From positions 106,919,760 through 106,983,759 of the forward strand of contig NC_080041.1 of NCBI RefSeq assembly GCF_012489685.1: a stretch of 64,000 nucleotides of DNA. The letters run 5' to 3'. Shown here piece after piece: positions 23,051 to 34,641 of this stretch; the first letter of the stretch is position 1; every line of letters starts with the position of its first letter. The stretch is from Lotus japonicus. Taxonomy: Eukaryota; Streptophyta; Magnoliopsida; Fabales; Fabaceae. The translations under genes were made by a program, and so were the position numbers. Under the pieces are notes generated by a model. The model did no database searches. It was not told the origin of the DNA and saw only the letters and a program-made list of their open reading frames with translations.

Positions 23051-23412
23051 CAAGCCCTCAAGACACTAAGGCTTAGTATAAGGCGAAAGTGTCTTTGATA
23101 AGCCCTCAGCAATTTACATCACATAAAATGTCAATAAAGGCGTGTAAATTCAAATATTTATAAATCTTAACTAACACATAATGAATATCATCTTTGCACG
23201 CTGAACCAATCTTGTCACATCCACTCAGCTGTCACTTCACATGCCCTTACCGTGGCAGATTTCGAAATCATTATTGCTTTACCTGCTTTAAGTTCATCAA
23301 GTAGATCTTCTGCATATTTTTGGGAACTTGATACTACAATACTATCATATATATTGAAATTCCACTAACACAATCATCAAAGCTGCAATAAATGTAATAA
23401 AGTGTTATAAAT

Positions 23413-23458
23413 TTAAACGAAAAATCATACCTCCTTAAACGAAAAATCATACCTCCTC
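23413..23458. repeat. Short tandem duplication upstream of the antisense ORF
   Basis: AACGAAAAATCATACCTCC occurs twice in direct succession. Confidence 0.7.
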
Positions 23459-23639
23459 CTGAAACGCACCTAGTCTCGAAACGTCACGTCCTTAGACTAT
23501 AATACCCTCACCACTTCTCCCTTAACAAATCACATCCCTTCAAATTCAAAAAATTTCAAGCCAACGTATCCCTTTGATCCAAACGTCAGAACTTTTGCCT
23601 CGAACACAGCCCACACGCGAGGACACACGTCCCTTTACT

Positions 23640-24086
23640 CACCATTTAATTCACCTTTTCATCTCCCCTCCCCCTTTCTATATAAGATCCGAAATTCTTA
23701 CCCTTCTCTCACACTCTCATTTTCACTTTTCTTACCCTTATCATCCTCTCCGATCATCCAAAACGGTAAGAATTTTTCTATTTTCTCCACCAAGTTTGCT
23801 TAACGTTCGACGACCCCACTGCATTCATCACCAAAATCCCAGAAATCGCTCAAACTTCCCTCCTTCGCAGGTAAACCTCATCCTCTTCTCCTTTCTAATT
23901 TCTACATTTCTTTTTTGTTTTTAAAACTTTAGCCTCACATGAACAACTTACTCTACTAAACCCAGAAACTCAACACAATGTTCTACCTTTCTACCCAGAA
24001 AATCAAAGTTTGGCATTTCCACCCAGAAATTCAAACTATTTTTTCTCTTCTTCTCACACTTTGAAACTCTTCCTTTCAGGAATCCT
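23640..24086 (+). promoter_or_regulatory. Putative promoter and spliced leader of the antisense ORF in the gypsy element
   Basis: A TATA box (TCTATATAAG) lies at about 23676, followed by a C/T-rich stretch where transcription could start. A possible leader intron runs from AACG|GTAAGAATTT (about 23765) to TTCCTTTCAG (about 24079), a few bases before the ATG at 24093. Inferred from sequence motifs only. Confidence 0.45.
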
Positions 24087-24092
24087 TTGAAA

Positions 24093-26008
24093 ATGACTAC
24101 CAAACGTACTCGTAAGGAAGCTTCTGCCTCCACCATTCCATCTCCTGCTGATTCTCTATGGGTTTCTAGTAAAATTAAAAAACAATTTTCTAAGATTTGC
24201 ACCCCAAAAGCTGTCATCGACTTAGTCACTAAATATAATTTTAGGAAAGACGGCCTAGATGCCCACCTAGACATAATTCCCTGCGCCCCTGATGAACCAT
24301 GTTGTTTCGGGAAAACAGATGGTCAAGGGCGAAACTTTACTTACTTATTCGAAAGCCTGTTCTCCGATCGAAAGTATGATTTGCCATTCTCTGACTTTAC
24401 CTGCTCGGTTCTAACCCTTTTGAACGTTGCCCCCACTCAACTCCATGGTAATGCCTGGGCTTACTTAAAAGCTTTTGAAGTCCTGTGTCAAACCTTACAC
24501 ATCATACCTACCAGCAACAAATTTTTTTACTTCTTTGAAACATGTGGACGAAATGTGAAGGGCGAATATGTCTCACTCGCCACCGCTAGGGGTCTAGGAT
24601 TGTTCACCCTGTATAAAAGCCATTACAAACACTTCAAAGGTAAATTTTTCAAACTTCGCGAATCTGATGCTTGCAAAGACATATTTTACTTTGCCGATGG
24701 AAGCCCAAAATTTCCTTTCTATTGGACGAACCAATACGAGAGCATCATCAAAATTCCCGATGATGCTCTTACCCCCGAGGAATTAGTAGATTGCAAATTT
24801 CTATCTGGCCTAGGCTTAAACCTTACAGATTTTATGGTTGCTCTCTCTAAAAATGCAGTTGAAAAATACGTTGGTAAGGCATTCTAACATGTTTCGCCCC
24901 TTCCTTAAATTACATAAGAAAACTTTACCAAGTTCTAACTCTTGTTCACTCTTTTGCAGGAACAATGGCTCGCCTAACTGAAGAAGACATCCTTCGATTT
25001 CGCCGCAAACAACAGGCTGCTCGCGAAAAAAGGAACCCCGCGAAGTCGGTGGACGAACATGGCACCAGCCACTCTGGTACTGAATCAGGCCGCCCCGCAA
25101 AAAAGAAAAAGAAGAATGAAGATCCTACTTCTATCAAAAGCAAAGCCTCGAACCAAACCTCACTGGAGAAGTTCATGGGCAAAGGCGAATCTGCATTGGC
25201 GAACAAAGGCTGTTCATCAAGCACCCCACCCGTTTGCTGGAAAAACTTGCTGAAAGAGTTTGAGGAATTATCCTCGGATGATGTAACTTCAATTTGGGAC
25301 TCCAAAATTGATTTCAACTCCCTGGTGGAAACAAATCTGGTGTTCGAGGCGGACCGTGATAAGATGAGGAAACTAGGTTTGAAGGAAGCTTGTCAAGCCA
25401 TGATGACAAAGGGCTTGGAGATTGCTGCTATCTCCAAGATGATCGACCTTGAATCAGCCGGATTCGATGGTCTTGCTTCAGCCAAACTTGTTGAAGAGAA
25501 GGAAAAAGAAATTGGAAAAATGAAAGCTACACTCAAGTTGCTGGACAAGTCGAACAAGGCGAATGAAAAGAAAGCCGCGGATTTGGCTTTAGAGTTGGAA
25601 AAAATGAAGAAAACCTCTGATGAAAACAATGCTACCCTCCAAACCTTGAATGAGGAAAATGAAAAAATCAAGGCTGACTGCGCTCAATTGACTACTGTGC
25701 ATAATCAAATGCTTGAAGAAAATTCCCAGATGAAAACCGAAATCGCTGACTTGAAAATTTCCGTTCTGGATCAGTTTGAAGCTGGATTTTCTAAAGCACT
25801 TACTCAAGTCACTTTCCTTAATCCTGACCTGGCGATCAACTTGACGGGAACAGACCCTTACGCCCGCATTGTTAATGGCAAATTGATCGGCCCGGATAAC
25901 GCGGATGAGGAAAGAGTTGATGAAGAAGAAGAAAAAGAGGAAGAAGAAAACCAAGAAGATGATGAAGGAAATGTCAACAACAAAGAAGGAGGTGGCGAAA
26001 CTATCTGA
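24093..26008 (+). CDS. Antisense additional ORF of the Tat element (gypsy-type transposon protein, two exons)
   Basis: Exon 1 starts at the ATG at 24093 (MTTKRTRKEAS), though the frame is open a little further upstream, and ends at 24873. Intron 24874-24959 (GTAAGG...TTTTGCAG) restores the frame, joining ...EKYVG to TMARLTEEDIL in exon 2, 24960-26008. The first part is a globular domain (about 260 residues, PDEPCCFGKTDG, FPFYWTNQYES) resembling the plant 'putative gypsy-type transposon' family. The second part has a basic nuclear-localisation-like KKKKKNE, a long coiled coil around 25500-25790 (Glu/Lys/Leu heptads), and an acidic tail (DEEEEKEEEENQEDDEG). It runs opposite to gag-pol, between integrase and the 3' LTR. 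Such antisense extra ORFs are known in Tat elements; the function is unknown. The frame is intact, unlike pol. Confidence 0.75.
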
Positions 26009-27125
26009 ATGATCTAGGCTCTGAGTTTGTTAGCCCCTTCTCTTTCAACCGACAATGTAAAAGGCTACAGGCCTCTTTTGCTTTAAATTACTCAACGTTC
26101 CTTACCTTATGTAACAATTTCCTTTATCATAATGAAATTTTCTTCAGTATTCACATGAGTGCCCTCTATCTAATTGTTTCGCCCAATCAACTATAATAAC
26201 TTCTGAAATTGTCATAACTTCTATAATAACACTATCCCTTACTCACCCAAACAACTATCACAATAACTAATTCTATAACTAAGCATATCCTTACTTAGTC
26301 ACCTGGATTATCATATGACTCAAAAAATATAAGCATAACTTTACCTAGTTATTCAAGTTATCATATAACTTCCAAATATAACTTAACATAAATAACGTTT
26401 ACTAACCTTTCACCCGAATCGGTCCGCCTTCGTCATTTAGTTGAACTCGTTACTCTCACATTTTACTGTACATAGTAAAATACTCTTGAATAGATCTCTT
26501 TAAATGTTATAAAATTTAAACTTAATCAACTACTTTGGAATCATAAGGCCTTTGTGTACATAACTTAGTCAAATTTTCATTTTTGACATAGTTATTATTC
26601 ATAGAAATCAAAGTCAACATATTTGATTTCATTAATATGCTCGCGTGGAGACTTGTGCTTAGTTTGGACAAGCTTAAATCCAATTTAAGACTGTGCTTAT
26701 GAATTCGTGGCCGAATGCTCTTGTTTTAAGAGACTTACTTTTTTCTCAATTGTCTGACGTCGCCCAATTGATAGACCTTAGTTGATAAGTTTCCGCTATG
26801 GGTAAAAGAAATAAGTAAAATGATAAGCCCTTGATCATTTTAAAAAAGGTTATGCCTCGTTAAAAACTCTCCCGCCTGGGGTAGAGAAAAGAGTGCACAC
26901 ATGTTATTCATTAATAATTGATGCCTCGTTAAAAACTCCCGCCTGGGGTAGAGAAAAGAGTGCATCAAATTTAGTCTTACACAACAAACATAGTCTTAAA
27001 CGATACAACCAACAAACGTAGACTTCAACACACACAAAACTGAAACAACGAAACATAGTCTTGGACAAACATACACTGAAACAAACTGTACAACACAAAA
27101 CAAACCGAACGAACCACCCTGCACT
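26009..27125. other. gypsy spacer between antisense ORF and integrase
   Basis: Contains a direct repeat: TGCCTCGTTAAAAACT...CGCCTGGGGTAGAG...AGAGTGCA at about 26852-26898 and again at about 26922-26966. Three related units around AACAAACATAGTCTT lie at 26986-27065. The remainder is AT-rich, with no gene. Both transcripts would end here, pol from the right and the antisense ORF from the left. Confidence 0.55.
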
Positions 27126-28508
27126 TCAACTGTAATAATAACGGAGATGCTGTGCATTCCAAGCCCTTGGGACCCTGCGCCCCGATAACTCCTCCAAATG
27201 ATACGCCCCTTGACCAAGCTCTCGCAGAATCCTGTAAGGTCCTTCCCAATTAGGTGATAACTTCGAATCATCAGGCCCCTTTGCCTTCCTACGCAGAACC
27301 AAATCACCAACTTTCATTTGCCTCGGAACCACTCTAGAATTGTATCGCCTTTCCGACCTCTGTTTTACCATTGCCTGCCTCAAACGAACCTCTGCTTGCG
27401 TTTCCTCTGCTAAATTGAGATCAACCACTCTATTCATGTCGTTCTGCTCTTCATTATAAGTTGCCACCCTGAAAGTTACATCCTGCAATTCTGCTGGTAT
27501 CATTGCATCTACCCCGTAAGTCAACTTAAAAGGTGATTCGCCAGTAGTTGATTGAGGAGTAGTATTGTACGCCCAAATGACCGTGATCAACTCTTCAGCC
27601 CATAATCCCTTAGCTTCGCCTAGACGCTTGAGAATGACTTTATTCGCTGACTCCACTTGTCCATTTGTCTGAGGGTGCTCAACTGAGGCGAAACGCATCT
27701 CAATTCCCATTCCTGCACAAAAATCCTTTACACTCCTGCTTGTAAACTGTGTTCCATTGTCTGAGACGATAGTTGCTGGAACGCCAAATCTGCAAACCAA
27801 TTTTCTCCAATAAAACTTTTTGACTTTTTCTGCTGTTATTTTCGCCATTGATTCCGCCTCAATCCACTTAGTAAAATAGTCCACCGCCACCAAAATAAAT
27901 CTGATTTGAGAACCAGCTGGAGTGAACGGTCCCAGAATATCTACTCCCCACATTGCAAATGGCCACGATGAACTCATTGAGCTAAGAGTCTCAGGCGGCG
28001 CCTTATGTAAATCTGCATAAATTTGACATTTACCACACTTCTTCACATATTCCATACAATCCCCTCGTAAAGTTGGCCAATAGAACCCTGCTCTGAGCAC
28101 TTTCGCCGCCAAAGATCTTCCCCCTACATGACTTGCACACACACCTTCGTGAACCTCAAACATGATTCTTTCCGCCTCATCCTTAGAGACACATCTCAAT
28201 AAAGGAACTCCAATCCCTCTTCTGTACAATTGATCGCCCAACAATGTGTAACGACTTGCCTCGCGAATTTGATCCTTAGAGAATGTCAACACATCAGAGC
28301 CTTCTGCCTCCAAACACTGTTTGATACGCCCCATCCAATCTGAATTCGCTAAAGTTAACACCATCATTGTCTCATCTTCTTCGATACTTGGGCTGCTCAA
28401 AACTTCCTGGATGACTGACTTATTGTTTCCCGGCTTCTTGGTGCTTGCCAACTTTGATAGAATATCCGCCCTTGTATTCTCCTCCCGCGGAACATAATTG
28501 ACCTGCAC
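27126..28508 (-). CDS. gypsy integrase, intact frame
   Basis: About 460 codons reading on from the RNase H region. It shows the zinc-binding HHCC region (HVGGRSLAAK...CGKCQIYADLHK) and the DDE core with GVDILGPF, SDNGTQFTS and HPQTNGQVESANK. A GPY/F-like C-terminal module (PNWEGPYRI) and a QHLRYYYS end follow. It separates from the RNase H frame only by a TAG at 28518, so it belongs to the same polyprotein. No lesion is seen inside. Confidence 0.9.
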   Translation of the reverse strand: MQVNYVPREENTRADILSKLASTKKPGNNKSVIQEVLSSPSIEEDETMMVLTLANSDWMGRIKQCLEAEGSDVLTFSKDQIREASRYTLLGDQLYRRGIGVPLLRCVSKDEAERIMFEVHEGVCASHVGGRSLAAKVLRAGFYWPTLRGDCMEYVKKCGKCQIYADLHKAPPETLSSMSSSWPFAMWGVDILGPFTPAGSQIRFILVAVDYFTKWIEAESMAKITAEKVKKFYWRKLVCRFGVPATIVSDNGTQFTSRSVKDFCAGMGIEMRFASVEHPQTNGQVESANKVILKRLGEAKGLWAEELITVIWAYNTTPQSTTGESPFKLTYGVDAMIPAELQDVTFRVATYNEEQNDMNRVVDLNLAEETQAEVRLRQAMVKQRSERRYNSRVVPRQMKVGDLVLRRKAKGPDDSKLSPNWEGPYRILRELGQGAYHLEELSGRRVPRAWNAQHLRYYYS

Positions 28509-28517
28509 TGTGCCTAT

Positions 28518-30116
28518 CTACTTTATCAATCCCTGAGCTTTCAATAAATACTTAGCCAGCTGTGCGTCCCTCGCCTGATATTCACCCTGAATTTGCCTGG
28601 AAACTATCTGAGAATCTGTTTTAATCATTATGCTCTTGACCCCCATCTCAATCGCCAACTTCAAACCTGCAATTATAGCTTCATACTCTGCCTGATTATT
28701 GCTTGCTTTAAAGTCAAACTTGAGTGACTGCTCAACTGTCACGCCACCTGGTCCTTCTAAGATTATTCCAGCTCCACTTCCCTTGACATTAGACGAACCA
28801 TCTACAGACAAACTCCATTCGCCAACTTCCAAATTTTTCTCACTGGAAGACATTTCATTAACAAAATCCACCAAAACCTGTGCTTTAACCATACCTTTCC
28901 TGTCAAAAGTGATTTCAAATTCTGACAATTCAACAGCCCAGGAAACCATTCTTCCAGCCAGATCAGGCTTTTGCAAAACTTGGCGAAGTGGCAAATCTGT
29001 TTTTACCACAATTGGAAAGCCTTGAAAATAAGGTCTTAATTTTCTGGCGGATATGATTAGAGCTAATGCAGCCTTTTCAATTTTTTGGTATCTAACTTCA
29101 GCTCCTTGAAGAGCATGACTCACAAAATATATGATCCTCATATCATCCTTATTTTCTTGCAACAAAACTGAACTAACTGCATTATCAGAGATGGAAATAA
29201 ACATTGATAATGAAATACCTGGAACTGGTTTGGCTAAAATTGGTGGCTTGGATAAATGATCCTTCAAACTTTGGAACGCCGTCTCACATTCTTCAGTCCA
29301 CTGAAAAATTTTGTTTTTCCTTAAGCATTGAAAAAATGGTGCTGATTTTTCCCCAGAACACGGAAGAAACCTGGACAAAGCTGTTATTCTTCCTGTTAAC
29401 TTCTGCACATCTTTAACTGAGGTTGGACTCTGCATATCGAGTATCGCCTTACACTTATCAGGGTTCGCCTCAATTCCTCTCCTTGTGATCATGAAACCCA
29501 AAAACTTTCCGCTTTGAATTCCAAACGAACACTTTTCCGGATTAAGTCTCATGTTATGCTTTCTTAGTTCGCCAAAAGCTTCTTCAAGATCAGAACAATG
29601 CGCCACCATTTCCTCTGACTTGACTACCATGTCGTTTACATAAATCTCCATGTTCCGCCCCACCTGCTTGTCAAACACCTTATCCATCAACCTTTGGTAT
29701 GTTGCTCCCGCATTCTTCAGCCCAAACGGCATAGTCTGATAGCAATAGTTCGCCTGATTTGTCATGAAAGCTGTTTTCTCCTCGTCAGGCTGATACATTC
29801 TTATTTGATGATACCCTGAGTATGCATCCATGAGGCTAAGCATTCCGAATCCAGATGCCCTATCCACAAGCTTATCAATATTCGGTAAAGGATAAGAATC
29901 CTTAGGACAGTGCTTGTTCAAATCTGTTTAATCTGTGCACATTCGCCACTTGCCATTAGCCTTCTTCACCATAACAACATTCGTCAACCAAGTTGGATAC
30001 TTTACTTCCCTAATGAATCCAGCTTCCAGTAACTTATTTGTTTCCACCTTTACAGCCTCTGCCTTTTCTTCGCCCATCTTTCTTTTAAACTGAACAATTT
30101 GTACGGTGAAGTACAC
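28518..30116 (-). pseudogene. gypsy reverse transcriptase plus two RNase H domains, inactivated
   Basis: The RT begins in 29928-30116 (EKAEAVKVETNKLLEAGFI, VKKANGKWRMCTD). It is cut by a TAA at 29928-29930 where Tyr or a similar residue is expected, and continues at NKHCPKDSYPLPNIDKLVD. Motifs include MDAYSGYHQI and MPFGLKNAGATYQRLM. The catalytic box reads YVND (Asn codon at 29634-29636) instead of YVDD, removing one of the two metal-binding aspartates. RNase H 1 follows (SDNAVSSVLLQ, where the usual catalytic Asp context is weak), and then an archaeal-type RNase H with SVDGSSNVKGSGAG and NNQAEYEAIIAGL. A TAG at 28518 ends the frame before integrase. Because of these changes this RT is predicted inactive. 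Confidence 0.9.
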
Positions 30117-30131
30117 TTTACTACCAAAAAC

Positions 30132-30625
30132 TTAATAGCAAATGCCTCCGCATTCTTCCCTTCTCCAAAGACAGTCATAAGGCAACAAATCAGATTCATT
30201 TAGCCCCAATTTTTCAAAAGCGTCACCATAAATCAAATCCGCCGAGCTTCCTTGATCCAGAAGTACCCTCTCAATTTCATAATCAGCAATCCTCAGCATT
30301 ACAACAATTGGATCGTCTTCGTGAGGCTGTACTCCCTCAAAATCTCGCACAGTAAACGTTATATCGGGTTGATTGGTTGCCCAACTTCCCCAATCGTTAG
30401 AGTAAACAACATTAATGGAGTGAACGTACCTCTTACGAGCTGAATTAGTCATTCCTCCGCCACGAAATCCACCAAAAATAGAATGAATTCGCCCCTTTGT
30501 TTTTCCATCCGATTGCCTATCTTGACCATCACCCTCAATCTCTTTTCCATCTTCAGTTCGTCTTGTTGAAGTTCCTGCTTCATCTGAATTGCTTCACCCC
30601 TCAAGCTGCTTCATATACCCAGCCT
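30132..30625 (-). pseudogene. gypsy gag C-terminal end and protease, broken
   Basis: Continues the gag frame after the nested LTR-like element (KAGYMKQLEG), then a TGA at 30594-30596, then an Arg/Gly/Asp-rich linker and the protease, whose motif VLLDQGSSADLIYGDAFEKL fits the DxGSSAD form of Tat proteases. The frame ends soon after NESDLLPYDC. Comparison with the usual order shows that the segment joining protease to RT is missing here, a deletion of a few hundred bases. Confidence 0.8.
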
Positions 30626-31120
30626 TTATCTGTAACACCCCGATTTCGGTGGCGTCACTTTAGTAACCAAAAGTAAACTTAATGCGGAAAAACGTGAAAT
30701 ATTTTTTTTTTCGATAATAACTAAGACAAGACTGAATTAAATAAAACCCAAAAGCGAAAAGCAATAGAACTAATATACAATATATAAACAGCCCCCGCTG
30801 TAAGTAACAACCTCGTCACGAGTAACCTCCAGTGACGGAAAGAAAAGTGCAACGCCCGTAGGCAATATATACAAACCAAATGAAAAGGGTGAAGTGCCCG
30901 CAACACCATCCCTCAAAACTGAGAATCAGCTGACCCAATGGCCTGAAAATAAGACCTCCTAAGTCCAACCAACTCTCTGTGATTCCCGTAAGGAAACCAC
31001 ACAAAAAGCTATAGGCGGATCTACCCTGTCCCCTAAGTAACAAATGAAGCAAGACTGTCAGAGCTAAAACTCTACTCCTACACTAATCCTAACTTGAGGA
31101 GCTCATACCAACACTCAAAA

Positions 31121-31804
31121 CTATGTGCTAGCATGATCGTCGTCTGAATCAGAATCCAGAACGACCAAGTCTACCAGCCCTATCCGTCCTCCCCTCGCAA
31201 CCGCAGTGCGCTCCGATGCTGGACTCACGGGCTTAGGGCCCGAACCCTGATCATCAATGATCGCAACAGAGGGTGCACTAGACCCTGCCGAAGGCACTCC
31301 CACTGGAAACTCCTCTGAGGGATCCTCCTCCTCTGAAGATGACGGTGGCGGCGGTGCTCCTCCGAATCCTGGTCCGCAGTGAACGCCCGGTGGCAAGTTG
31401 AAGCTGATAGAGCATCGCCTCAACACTCCTGACCTCAAGAGTCCTCCACTGTCCACGTGGTCCTCCATGATGCGCCCCGAATACGTCGCTCGGTGGCTCG
31501 CCGGGTCAACCACCCACGACCCGGGGTCGTCCTGATCTATCATCTCGTACCTAATCCCCCCCGAAGGGTGGACCATGGTGAACCAGTCCGCAATATTCAT
31601 CTGACAAAAGGCGTTGTCCGCCAAAGCACACACAGAAGACGCGAGGGTCAACTCTAAAGAACTATGTAGATAATAAACCCAATAGGTACAAATAATAGAT
31701 AGCCACTTAGGCTTATAGCTAAAGATGTCATTCCTAGGGTTGCATGTTCCACAATAACATAAACACAATAATAGCAGATAGCATGTTCCAAATAGGTTTA
31801 ACAA
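31121..31804 (-). other. Unrecognised ORF inside LTR-like insertion A, GC-rich
   Basis: 227-codon frame. The convincing part is downstream of a possible splice acceptor (CTACATAG at about 31660): LTLASSVCALADNAFCQMNI, WFTMVHPSGGIRYEMIDQDD, then a Pro/Ser/Glu-rich disordered region and an acidic VVLDSDSDDDHAST end. The segment 31140-31650 is clearly richer in G and C than its surroundings. I know no domain of this kind. It could be a captured exon or an LTR-encoded protein. The first 40 residues are hydrophobic and probably not translated. Confidence 0.35.
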
Positions 31805-32274
31805 TTACCAATCACACTCAACAACTAAATTAGTATGCATGTTGCATGATATGTATGCAGGTTAACCCAGTCAACCACATGCATTCCGGAAAGGGATGGA
31901 CATCAAACGGATCAGCCCTAACACCAGCCACGGTGGAGCCATTTCGGCCCGCGTGCCTCTTACTCCAACAGGGGTAGTCAGATCAGCAGTAAACCCGTAG
32001 GTCTGCCATTTCGGTCTGCTACAAGAGACGTCTACAAACGCTCTTTCACGGCATTCCGGGTCTTATGACCATTTTGGAAACCGACGAGGTCCAGAGTACG
32101 TCCTGTGTTAATACCTCATTAATGTTGCATGTATGCAAAATGATTAGTCAAACAACGTCTCCGTCCTCACTCGACACGTCGCCACGTGTTCTAGGGAAGT
32201 TAAAGTCTCTAAAAGCTTACCCTAAGGTAAAGTCGATTCTGCGACCAAAAGACACACTTCATAACGACACATAG

Positions 32275-32404
32275 CTGCTCCAACAGCACCACAACAAACG
32301 CTGCTCCAACAGCACAATAACAAACGCTGCTCCAACAGCACAACAATAAACGCTGCTCCAACAGCACAACAACAAACGCTGCTCCAACAGCACAACAACA
32401 AACT
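32275..32404. repeat. 26-bp minisatellite, five units
   Basis: The unit begins GCTGCTCCAACAGCAC followed by AACAACAAAC, with one or two changes per copy. Each unit contains a small stem (GCTG...CAGC). It lies inside insertion A. Confidence 0.9.
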
Positions 32405-34641
32405 CAACACTTGGATCCGACGACACTCCTCGTTTTTCCAAAACTATGATTTGACTTCCAATGCCTTCCTTCGAGGCTGTTATCATTACTTAAAGATTTT
32501 GAGGTTATTTAAGGTCTTATGAATTTTCTTTATAAAATAGATTCCATTTTGTCTTATCGCAAGTCTTATACATTTTCAGGATCTCCCAATCCCAAGTCGC
32601 TTCCAGAGGATGTCTCGATCCACTAAACAAAATTAAGGCCCGAACCTCGTTCGTCCTATCAAACTTTTTCAAAACTCTCAAAATAAAATCGGCATGACCT
32701 GCCCGCTATTCTCACCATTCAGAATCTTAGATTCCAGTACAGAGCATATTTAAATCATCACAATCAACAACATGTCATATATCAATAAATCGCATCATAA
32801 ACACTTAGCACTTAGCATATAAAGCATGCACCACACATCCTAGATTACCCACATAGCACATAGCATGTAAGACAATCTCAAAAACATTCAGTAGATGAAT
32901 CATCTACATTGTCAGCCGAAGCCTCAGAAAACATTTTCCAATCACACACAATTCCAGTGCATAAACAGTAAACAATGTCGAAACATCGACCCTAAGCATT
33001 AACTAGAGATTCAGTGAGAAGCCCTCACCTGAAAGTTCTCCAGAATGATCAACTAGTGCTTCCTCGCTCTCAAAGTGTTGGTCCTCGGGGAAATCCTCAA
33101 AAGCACCTTTACAATAAAATCACAGAATACTATCAGAATCTATCGGAAACTAAGCTATCGATACTTACTAAGGTTACTCGAAGTAATCTATACCCTAAGG
33201 TACGATAAACTAGCGCGAAAGACAAGTTTTCGGAAAAGGAAATTTTCCTCCTCCCCCCTAATAGGGCTCGGCCACTTTGTGCAATTATGGGGCTCGATTT
33301 TTCTTCGATCAAACTTGGTTCCTATGCTTTCATAAGCCGTAACTAAGGGTATTCTGAACTCGGAAAAATTATCGGATCAAAAACTGTCGCAGGGGTATTT
33401 TGGTCATGATTTTTAACTTAGGATTTTTCAAAACTGAAATCCCAAAAATAAAATTTTGCAGGGACGTCACCAACGACGTTTATGACAACTAATCCTACTA
33501 GCACTAAGCTAAGGCGATAGTTTTCAGCCTAAAGGTTGAAGCTTTACACCAAAAACTCCAAAAATGGGTATTTTAGGCTCAAATTGATTCCGGCGGAATT
33601 CCGGCGACATAACGGAAAATCTAACCCGGCAGAAGTGATCTTGGGCGCATAAGGAAGAGGTTTAGAATCAGAAATGAAAGATTCAGGATAGTTTTGCAAA
33701 AACCCATAAACTATCCGCTCAGAAAACTCTACAGAAAAGCTATGGAAAAAGCGATCAGAGGTAAGGATTAGCGACTATACCTCGAAGCCTTGAAGTAGCA
33801 ACTGATTGATCGACGATCAAGCAAACGATGAAGAAAAATTCTTCTTCCTTCTTCCTTGTTCTTGGCCGCGGTTTTGGGAGAGAAAATGGAGGAGAATTTG
33901 TGTTTTTCTTCCTTTCTTTGCTATATATAAAGGTTGGAAATTCGCGGGAAAAAGAAAGTTTCGCGAATCTGATTTTTCCGACTTCATTCTCCATGAATTA
34001 ATAGATATGTTTTGGCAAAAGATTTCCAAAACTATAAAGAGGTCTCCTTGTATTTTTGGCAACTAAAGCATAGTCGGTATAAAACTATTTTACCCGATAA
34101 GTTGCTTTTTGCATCGAATGTCGGAATGGAAAACTTCCTTCGGAAGAAAGATTGAAATCATCAAGAGAAATGGGTGTACGCGTGTGGAATATTCATTTGA
34201 AGCTCTGAATAGAAAAAGTCTTCATTGTCGAGAAATTCTAGGGTTTTGAAATACCAGGGATTCGGTTTCGGCAAACTTCCGATGATTGGAATCGGACGTT
34301 CGTAGATCCTAGAGTTTCGCCTCGAAACGATTGTGATATATGGAAAAAGAGAAGTTCTAACATTTCTCTGAAGATTTTTGGAATTAACTGCCATCGTGCC
34401 TAAAAGTGAAAATTAGCTATATACTAGGGTTTCTGACCTAGGTTTAAGCGTAAAACGTTCGTGCTATAACTTTTATCGATCATAATGCAATCCTTGAACT
34501 TTTCCTGAACTTTCTCCTTCATAAATATATTTCATTTAATAAACTTTCGTTTAGGTTTCCCTTCACATTACATCAACCCTAATCGTGAATAAGAAGTTTA
34601 TTCACTTAGCATAAACTTAAAAACTCGGGCCTTACATTATC

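Larger units (their letters stand above)
30631..34636 (-). mobile_element. Long LTR-like insertion A (solo LTR or LARD), 4006 bp, inside gypsy gag
   Basis: Ends TGTAACACCCCGA and ...CTCGGGCCTTACA. Target duplication TTATC at 30626-30630 and 34637-34641; removing it restores the gag frame exactly. On the minus strand a TATATATAG box (about 33920) and a leader-like stretch suggest LTR promoter structure. Related to insertion B (42316-47597): both share AGGGGTATTTTGGTC, ACGACGTTTAT and CTAAGCT in the same order, plus matching ends. No RT or integrase inside, so it is a solo LTR or a large non-coding derivative. Confidence 0.8.

Noticed and set aside
32222..32486. Cys/Trp-rich minus-strand ORFs
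   Set aside because: Translations of the 26-bp minisatellite.
30631..34636. Complete retrotransposon with two LTRs inside insertion A
   Set aside because: No internal direct long repeat, primer site or pol domain was found.
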